From NCBI GenBank assembly GCA_937885465.1, contig CAKZZM010000204.1:1-47074 (forward strand): a stretch of 47,074 nucleotides of DNA, in the 5' to 3' direction. Below the pieces are notes generated by a model, which was not told where the DNA came from, did no database searches, and was given only the letters and a program-made list of their open reading frames with translations. This document shows positions 41,539-47,074 of this stretch, piece by piece. Within the stretch, counting starts at the first letter, position 1. Each line of letters starts with the position of its first letter. This DNA is from an uncultured Bacteroidales bacterium. GTDB lineage: Bacteria > Bacteroidota > Bacteroidia > Bacteroidales > Paludibacteraceae. A program made the position numbers and the translations under genes.

Positions 41539-41588
41539 CTCCCCGCGGGGAGCGCCGTCGGCAAGGGGGTGTCGGAACACCCCCGACG
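41539..41588 (+). terminator. strong hairpins at the IS110 right end
   Basis: A perfect 14-base palindrome CTCCCCGCGGGGAG (41539-41552) is followed by a stem GGGGGTGT/ACACCCCC with loop CGGA, with CGTCG/CGACG pairing outside it. A T-run comes about 20 bases later. It may end transposase transcription or be part of the element's end structure. Confidence 0.6.
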
Positions 41589-41680
41589 AGACAAAAAACA
41601 CTACTCTTTTTTATAAAAAATCATCAAATTTTAATATAGTTCGTTATTTAAACGCAATTACAATGCTCTGTTATGCCAAT

Positions 41681-44197
41681 TCAAAACTTAAAGGTGTAAC
41701 TAACTGACGGAAGTATCGGAAATATGGATATCTGCTTCAGTTGATTACCCATCATAAACACAAGATACGGATTCTTGTGGCAATACACATTATAGACCGA
41801 CACATTAACAATATGTTCCGCATTTTTCAGCCAATCGTCTTTTGACTTTTGACTTTCGACTCCCGACTTCCTGTGAGGGATATGAAAATTGGCTGCGAGG
41901 TCAAGGCGATGATAATCAGGCATAGTATAATTGTTTCTTTCAGGGATAATCTCTAACCGCGTATTCCTGACTCCATCATAATAACTCTGCGTTGTTAGTG
42001 TCCCGCGATTACCCGAACCATACACAAAAGTGGCGCAAACATCGGTCAGTTTTGTTATCTGATATTGCAGCGTAACAGATAGGTCGTGTTCTCTATCATA
42101 TTTGGCATGGAAAGGCTTGGAGTTATTTATCACCATCCCCTCTCTGTCGAACAGCCTCATTGAGCGGTTCCACGTATAACCTATCCACCCCGTAACAGGA
42201 CCTCTCGTTCTTTTTAGCAATACTTCCACTCCATAACTCCATCCGTCGCCTATCGCCACCTTATCCTGCCAGCCCGTTGCACTGCCAAAAAAGGTGGCAC
42301 CTTCTTTATATTCGATCAGATTAAGCGATTTCTTATAATACCCTTCCACTGATATTTCTACCTGTCCCAATATGTCGTACGACAAACCGGCTGCTACCTG
42401 CATCGACCGCATCGGGGGGATATTCGCCGTTACGGGAACCCACAAGTCTGTCGGTGTACTGACAGACGAAGACGATAGCAAGTGAATATATTGCGACATA
42501 TACGAATATGAAGCCTTAAATGCCTGTCCCTTATACATCAACGCCCTCAATCCTATGCGCGGCTCGGCAGAGGGGTAAACCTTGCCGTCGATAGTATATA
42601 AGGATGTGCGCAACCCAAAATTAAAATCAAGCCATGCGAATGGTTTGTAATTGTCCTCTATATATAACGCCACCTCATGCCCGTGCAAGCGTCCGTCGGT
42701 AAAAGAGGTGTCCTGATTCATAGTGTAATTAGGACCAAAAGCTGCAACATAAACACTGCCTACCGTCGGCATAAATTGGTGATAGTCATATTCGGCTCCG
42801 AAGCGCAAGGTGTGTCGCAAAACAGGCTGATACTCAAAATCAGAGCGAAGCGTCACATCCATCAATAACGACTTATATGACATCGACTGGTCAAAAGAAA
42901 AATCCACATCGTTTTCTTTCCTTTTTACTGCTGCACTCTCCGTCAGATTATATCCGTAACGAGTAAAGGATAGTTGCGTGTTGGAAAACATTCTACTGCC
43001 ATAGCGATGTTGATGTTGAACGGCAGCCACTATATTCCCCCAATTCCACCTCAGTTGCATATTATTCTCTTCAGTATCTGTCATATACGTATCTTTCTCA
43101 CCATATCGTACATAGATAACATCATCACCCATATAGAACGATGCCGAAAGGCGGTCATTATTAGAGAAGGTATGACTGACTTTTGCATTGACGTCGTAGA
43201 AGTAATAACCCGCTAAAGCCGACATATTTCCGCTTGATTCCGCCGCAACAACAGTCGCCATCAGAGGCGCAAAAAAAGCATCGTAATAAGTGCGGCGTGC
43301 TGATATCTGAAAAGTGGTGGCAGCATGGCATGTGTCGCCCTTATGACGGCTATACAACTGATCAGAGGTGAATATAGGTCCCTCAAAATTCAACTTCGCA
43401 GAGATAAGCCCTACACTCAGATTACCATGCCACATATCTGTGTTGCCATCGTTCTGCCTAACATCAATAACGGAAGATAATCGGCTACCAAAACGGGCAG
43501 GGAAATTGCCTTTGTACAGCGTTACATTCTTCACTGCATCAGCATTAAAAACGGAGAACATTCCCATTGCGTGGTTTACATTGTACAGCGGCACGCCATC
43601 AAGCAAAATCAAGTTCTCATCCGGTCCTCCTCCACGCACATATACTCCCGCCGACCCTTCCGAGCCCGACTGCACTCCGGGCAATAACTGTATCGCTTTC
43701 AGCACGTCCACCTCACCCGCCAAAGCAGGTATAGTCTTTATCTGCTCTATCGGCACTTCCACAGCCGACATCTGCACACTGTTCGGTCCGGATAACGACT
43801 GATGCGCCACCACAGTCACCTCTTCTAATCGGGCAGACGAACGCAGGCTGATATTAACAAGCGAGTCAGACCTTAGCACTATACACCTCACTCGCGATGC
43901 ATTATACCCAACATAACTAACCTGTACAGCAACGCTATCTGCTGTCAAAGGCAGAGAATAAAACCCCGCATTATTAGTGACTACACCCTGCCGGGAAATA
44001 GTGTCATATACTGTAGCACCAATCAACCGCTCGCCGGTCTCGGCATCGCTCACATAGCCGTTAAGGGTATAGCGATTTGCTGCTCTCTTCGCAGGTGAAG
44101 GCACTCGCCCTTGAGTTGAATATTGAGCACATAGCACTGACACTTGAGTGCTAATCAAGCAACAAGATAAAAGCAATATGGTTGCCCTAAATCGCAT
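41681..44197 (-). CDS. TonB-dependent receptor with carboxypeptidase-regulatory N-domain
   Basis: The 838-residue protein has a signal peptide (MRFRATILLLSCCLISTQVSVLCA), a CarboxypepD_reg-like domain (about 47-125: YTLNGYVSDAETGERLIGATVYDT...), a plug (about 150-260: PALAGEVDVLKAIQLLPGVQSGSEGSAGVYVRGGGPDENLILLDGVPLYN) and a long beta barrel ending in the outer-membrane signature SVSYTFKF. Such receptors import large ligands using TonB energy. The DUF4249 partner gene is downstream, beyond the IS110 element. The start overlaps the end of the acetyltransferase gene by 11 bases. The ligand is unknown; no SusD is present. Confidence 0.93.
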   Translation of the reverse strand: MRFRATILLLSCCLISTQVSVLCAQYSTQGRVPSPAKRAANRYTLNGYVSDAETGERLIGATVYDTISRQGVVTNNAGFYSLPLTADSVAVQVSYVGYNASRVRCIVLRSDSLVNISLRSSARLEEVTVVAHQSLSGPNSVQMSAVEVPIEQIKTIPALAGEVDVLKAIQLLPGVQSGSEGSAGVYVRGGGPDENLILLDGVPLYNVNHAMGMFSVFNADAVKNVTLYKGNFPARFGSRLSSVIDVRQNDGNTDMWHGNLSVGLISAKLNFEGPIFTSDQLYSRHKGDTCHAATTFQISARRTYYDAFFAPLMATVVAAESSGNMSALAGYYFYDVNAKVSHTFSNNDRLSASFYMGDDVIYVRYGEKDTYMTDTEENNMQLRWNWGNIVAAVQHQHRYGSRMFSNTQLSFTRYGYNLTESAAVKRKENDVDFSFDQSMSYKSLLMDVTLRSDFEYQPVLRHTLRFGAEYDYHQFMPTVGSVYVAAFGPNYTMNQDTSFTDGRLHGHEVALYIEDNYKPFAWLDFNFGLRTSLYTIDGKVYPSAEPRIGLRALMYKGQAFKASYSYMSQYIHLLSSSSVSTPTDLWVPVTANIPPMRSMQVAAGLSYDILGQVEISVEGYYKKSLNLIEYKEGATFFGSATGWQDKVAIGDGWSYGVEVLLKRTRGPVTGWIGYTWNRSMRLFDREGMVINNSKPFHAKYDREHDLSVTLQYQITKLTDVCATFVYGSGNRGTLTTQSYYDGVRNTRLEIIPERNNYTMPDYHRLDLAANFHIPHRKSGVESQKSKDDWLKNAEHIVNVSVYNVYCHKNPYLVFMMGNQLKQISIFPILPSVSYTFKF

Positions 44198-44756
44198 TAA
44201 CCTTATTGTTTGTCAGTTTGTATCTCTCACCCGTAGCAGGGCAGACGGCTATGCCGTTTTCATCAAAATGCAACTTCTCCCCCCACTTGCTCACCCAACC
44301 GACACGTCGCGCCGGATTGCCTACCATCAAGGCGTACGGCTCTACATCCTTTGTCACCACGGCCCCCGCACCGATAAGGCAATACTCACCGAGCGTATGA
44401 CCGCATACGATAGTGGCATTAGCACCGACTGACGCACCGCGTTTGATTATCGTACTGCGATACTCCGAACGTCTGCTTACCGCAGCACGAGGATTGATAA
44501 CATTGGTGAACACCATACTCGGTCCGAGAAAGACATCATCCTCACATATAACACCCGTATAAACCGACACGTTATTTTGTATCTTGCAGTTCCGCCCAAG
44601 CACTACCTGCGGCGAGATAACCACATTCTGACCTATATTACAATCTTCACCTATCTTACATCCGCTCATTATATGCGAAAAGTGCCACACCTTAGTCCCC
44701 GCACCTATTTCTGAGCCGTCGTCCACATACGAAGATTCATGTACAAAATATTCCAT
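44187..44756 (-). CDS. left-handed beta-helix N-acetyltransferase (WbpD/WlbB-like)
   Basis: I chose ATG 44756 (MEYFVHESSYVDDGSEIGAGTKVWHFSHI), the usual start of the family, over the frame extending 39 bases upstream. Hexapeptide repeats ([LIV]GxxxxI) run through the protein (CKIGEDCNIGQNVVISPQVVLGRNCKIQNNVSVYTGVICEDDVFLGPSMVFTNV), with SRRSEYRSTIIKRGASVGANATIVCG and IGAGAVVTKDVEPYALMVGNPARRVGWVSKWG. This matches UDP-2-acetamido-3-amino-2,3-dideoxyglucuronate N-acetyltransferases, used for surface polysaccharide sugars. The other genes of such a pathway are not here, so the substrate is unsure. Confidence 0.88.
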   Translation of the reverse strand: MEYFVHESSYVDDGSEIGAGTKVWHFSHIMSGCKIGEDCNIGQNVVISPQVVLGRNCKIQNNVSVYTGVICEDDVFLGPSMVFTNVINPRAAVSRRSEYRSTIIKRGASVGANATIVCGHTLGEYCLIGAGAVVTKDVEPYALMVGNPARRVGWVSKWGEKLHFDENGIAVCPATGERYKLTNNKVNAI

Positions 44757-44783
44757 TCTTGCCCTAATTAATATAAATATCGG

Positions 44784-44791
44784 CAAAGATA
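44784..44791 (-). promoter_or_regulatory. -7 element of the acetyltransferase-TonB receptor promoter
   Basis: The minus strand reads TATCTTTG (44791-44784), with a start near 44778 and a leader of about 22 bases. It also supports ATG 44756 over the longer start at 44795. Confidence 0.55.
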
Positions 44792-44874
44792 ACAAAAATA
44801 ATTAAAAATGAAAAAGGAAAAATATAAAATTTGCAAATTACATATTAAAAATATAAAAATTAGAATAATATAAC

Positions 44875-44882
44875 TATCTTTG
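44875..44882 (+). promoter_or_regulatory. -7 element of the DPP III promoter
   Basis: TATCTTTG at 44875-44882 lies 37 bases before the ATG. The short leader holds a GGGC/GCCC hairpin (TAGGGCTCTGCCCGC, about 44886-44900). Confidence 0.55.
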
Positions 44883-44919
44883 CAGTAGGGCTCTGCCCGC
44901 ACTGTAACTTTCAATAATT

Positions 44920-46995
44920 ATGAAAAAAACATTATTCTTACTCATTCTTGCAGGTGGGCTACTCGCCTGCACTAAACAACAACCACAAGAAAACAGTTAT
45001 ATCGTGGACAAATTCTATGACCTTGAAGTGTTGCGCTACGATGTGCCGGACTTCGATGAGCTGACTCTTCAGCAGAAAACGCTCGTCTATTATCTTTCTG
45101 AGGCAGCCCTGCAAGGGCGCGATATCCTCTATGACCAAAACTGCCAATATAACCTCGCTATCAGGCGGTTAGTAGAAGAAGCATACTTATGTAATAAGGA
45201 ACAAAGTAGCAAGTGCGAAAGTTTTAAAGAAGAATTTGATAAATTAGAGAAATATCTAAAGCGCATATGGTTCTCTGACGGTATTCATCATCACTATTCC
45301 GAAGATAAATTCCTACCCGAGTTCAGCAGAGAAGAATGGCGCGAGATGCTCAGGAATGTTCCTGCACCTAAAATTGAGCATATACTTCTTCAAAATAAGC
45401 AAGAGCACTCCCACTCCTGCTCTAAATCAACGGAAGAACTGCTTCAAATAATCGAAGACGTAATGTTCGACCCTGATATTATGCCTAAGCGCACCAATCA
45501 AGCCGATGGTGTTGACCTATTGCTCACCTCAGCCAACAACTACTATCAAGGTCTGACGCAAGCAGAGGCTGAGGCATGGTACGCCGCCCACAAAGATAAT
45601 TCCCGAGAGCCGCTATGGATAGGTCTTAATTCGCAATTAGTGAAAGATGAGAACGGTATTTACGAGCGGGTATATAAGGTAGGCGGACTATATGGCGAAG
45701 CACTGGAAAAAGTTGTCTATTGGCTTGAGAAAGCAAAAGATGTGGCAGAAAACGACCAACAACGCCTCGTTATAGAGAAGCTTATCGACTTCAACCGCAC
45801 GGGCGACCTCAGAACCTTCAATGAATACGCCATCGCATGGGTGAAAGATGTTGATAGTCGCGTGGACTTCGTAAACGGATTTACAGAAACTTACGGCGAC
45901 CCGCTTGGTATTACCGGTTCGTGGGAAGCAATGGTCAACTTCAAAAATCTTGAAGCCACCAAACGTACTACTATACTTGCTGCCAACGCGCAGTGGTTTG
46001 AAGATAATTCACCTACTGACAAGGCTTTTAAGAAAGAGACCGTAAAAGGCGTAACAGCCAAGGTTATCAACGCCACTATCCTCGGCGGCGACTGCTACCC
46101 ATCTACACCTATCGGCATCAATCTGCCCAACGCTAACTGGATTAGAAAGGAGTACGGCTCTAAGTCTGTTACTATTCAGAACATAACCGATGCCTACGAC
46201 AAAGCGGCACAAGGCAACGGCTTCAACGAAGAGTTTATGCTCTCTGACAAGGAAGTGCAACTGAATAAAGAATTCGGTTGCTTGACCGATAACTGCCACA
46301 CCGACCTGCACGAGTGCCTCGGACACGGCTCTGGCAAACTGCTGCCCGGAGTGAGCAAAGATGCTCTGCGAGAGCACGCCTCCACTATAGAAGAGGCACG
46401 AGCAGACCTCTTCGGACTATATTATATAGCAGACCCGAAAATGGTGGAACTTGGCATTATACCCGATAAAGAAGCATACAAGGCAGAGTATTACCGCCAA
46501 ATGATGAACGGCGCAATGACGCAACTCGTTCGCATTGAACTCGGCAAAGACATCGAAGAAGCACACATGCGTAACCGAGCACTTATCGCTAACTGGGTCC
46601 TTGCCAACGCTAATCCGGAGAACCCCGAAACACAAATAATAGAGAAAGACGGAAAGCACTATATGCAAATCAACGACTACGAAGGTCTCAGAAAACTATA
46701 CGGTAAGCTGCTTGCTATCATTCAAAGAGTTACTTCTACGGGTGATTTCGATACGGCAAAATCATTAGTGGAGACCTACGCCGTGAAGATTGACCCCACC
46801 CTGCATAAAGAGATGCTCGAGCGCTACGAGAAGCTGAATCTTGCACCTTATAAAGGATTTGTCAACCCCGTCTATAAACCCGTTTTTGATGAAAACGGCA
46901 ATATAACAGATATTAAAATTGACTACTCAGAGGGTTACATTGAGCAGCACCTGCGCTATTCACGCGACTACTCCCCACTACCTACTTGGAATTAA
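44920..46995 (+). CDS. dipeptidyl peptidase III-like lipoprotein (M49)
   Basis: DPP III removes dipeptides from short peptides with a zinc ion held by HExxGH. The motif is HECLGH (His 464 to His 469), followed by the zinc Glu in EEARADLFGLYYIAD (about 491-496). The signal peptide with lipobox (MKKTLFLLILAGGLLAC) makes it a lipoprotein, unlike the cytosolic eukaryotic enzymes but as in other Bacteroidetes. At 691 residues it has the usual length. The C-terminal part contains the conserved helical region (TSTGDFDTAKSLVETYAVKIDP). Its own promoter lies just upstream. Confidence 0.95.
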   Translation: MKKTLFLLILAGGLLACTKQQPQENSYIVDKFYDLEVLRYDVPDFDELTLQQKTLVYYLSEAALQGRDILYDQNCQYNLAIRRLVEEAYLCNKEQSSKCESFKEEFDKLEKYLKRIWFSDGIHHHYSEDKFLPEFSREEWREMLRNVPAPKIEHILLQNKQEHSHSCSKSTEELLQIIEDVMFDPDIMPKRTNQADGVDLLLTSANNYYQGLTQAEAEAWYAAHKDNSREPLWIGLNSQLVKDENGIYERVYKVGGLYGEALEKVVYWLEKAKDVAENDQQRLVIEKLIDFNRTGDLRTFNEYAIAWVKDVDSRVDFVNGFTETYGDPLGITGSWEAMVNFKNLEATKRTTILAANAQWFEDNSPTDKAFKKETVKGVTAKVINATILGGDCYPSTPIGINLPNANWIRKEYGSKSVTIQNITDAYDKAAQGNGFNEEFMLSDKEVQLNKEFGCLTDNCHTDLHECLGHGSGKLLPGVSKDALREHASTIEEARADLFGLYYIADPKMVELGIIPDKEAYKAEYYRQMMNGAMTQLVRIELGKDIEEAHMRNRALIANWVLANANPENPETQIIEKDGKHYMQINDYEGLRKLYGKLLAIIQRVTSTGDFDTAKSLVETYAVKIDPTLHKEMLERYEKLNLAPYKGFVNPVYKPVFDENGNITDIKIDYSEGYIEQHLRYSRDYSPLPTWN

Positions 46996-47006
46996 GCTCA
47001 CATATT

Positions 47007-47074
47007 TCGACTTTAGGGCTCTGAACGTTCGGAGACGTTCACCACTTTAGGGCTCTGAACGTTCGGAGACGTTC
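47007..47074 (+). repeat. 34-bp tandem repeat containing GAACGTTCGGAGACGTTC
   Basis: A unit made of CTTTAGGGCTCTGAACGTTC followed by GGAGACGTTCACCA repeats with a period of 34 bases. Perfect copies of the palindromic core are at 47023-47040 and 47057-47074. The array continues past the window edge. Confidence 0.85.

Larger units (their letters stand above)
40296..41644 (+). mobile_element. IS110-family insertion sequence
   Basis: The element spans about 1350 bases: a 233-base left non-coding region, a DEDD transposase gene and a 108-base right non-coding region. Its limits are inferred from the point where the 11-bp TTTAAACGC array stops and resumes. TATATTAAAAATT (40298-40310) near the left end is roughly inverted at the right (AAATTTTAATATA, 41626-41638). 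No long target duplication is seen, as expected for IS110. A GT dinucleotide at both limits (40297-40298 and 41643-41644) could be the recombination core. The exact limits are uncertain by a few bases. Confidence 0.75.

Noticed and set aside
41537..41644. Guide RNA downstream of the transposase, as in IS1111-type elements
   Set aside because: The right non-coding part is only 108 bases and is mostly strong palindromes; the longer left part fits the IS110 layout.
47007..47074. CRISPR array
   Set aside because: The repeats are directly tandem without unique spacers, and no cas gene is present.

Overview
The window looks like the chromosome of a member of the Bacteroidetes, probably Bacteroidales. 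The signs are: repeated use of the phylum's promoter (TTTG, about 20 bases, then TAnnTTTG) with almost no Shine-Dalgarno sequences; a protein with a type IX secretion (T9SS) sorting domain; a TonB-dependent receptor with a DUF4249 lipoprotein; DUF4293, TIGR02757 and YitT/DUF2179 proteins; a V-type ATPase B subunit; and several exported peptidases (DPP III, DPP IV, glutaminyl-cyclase-like). Most genes are housekeeping. The accessory DNA is an Rhs toxin region at the left end, an IS110-family element near 41 kb and several short repeat families.

Layout. 1-5908: an Rhs polymorphic-toxin graveyard or cassette store. Two displaced Rhs C-terminal tips share the same core sequence but carry different toxin domains (a caspase-like/C80-like cysteine peptidase and an HExxH zincin). 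Each is followed by an exported candidate immunity protein. A third candidate immunity gene follows a toxin stub, and a truncated Rhs core follows with its own promoter. 5976-8775: lipoprotein, peptidase T and GcvT, closed by a terminator. 8906-10059 (minus): RibH and a TPR membrane protein. 10260-10491: a structured non-coding RNA with a matching promoter and terminator, possibly 6S-like. 10510-15841 (minus): FadL-like porin, RadA, RNase Z, an exonuclease and DnaN. 16049-18874 (plus): MurI and a T9SS-exported vWA protein. 18890-25710 (minus): NUDIX, TIGR02757, a solitary V-ATPase B subunit, YitT, GcvP and tRNA-Ala(GGC). 25852-30828 (minus): DPP IV, a DUF2520 oxidoreductase and YidC. 31066-35992 (plus): a two-ORF activase/DUF2229 system with a TetR regulator, coupled by ATGA overlaps. 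35949-38929 (minus): a short SufD, SufC, a glutaminyl-cyclase-like lipoprotein and DUF4293. 39069-44756 (minus): DUF4249 lipoprotein, TonB receptor and a hexapeptide N-acetyltransferase, interrupted by the plus-strand IS110 element. 44920-46995: DPP III.

The most interesting features are these. (i) The IS110 element sits inside an 11-bp tandem repeat array. Its left non-coding region contains a 9-base match to its own right end, as expected of the donor guide of a bridge RNA. (ii) A palindromic repeat family based on GAACGTTCGGAGACGTTC has entered coding sequence, including an in-frame 63-bp insert in the DUF4249 gene. (iii) The Rhs tips and their exported immunity candidates. (iv) The structured RNA at 10.3 kb. 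All functional calls come from reading motifs by eye; no database search was possible.
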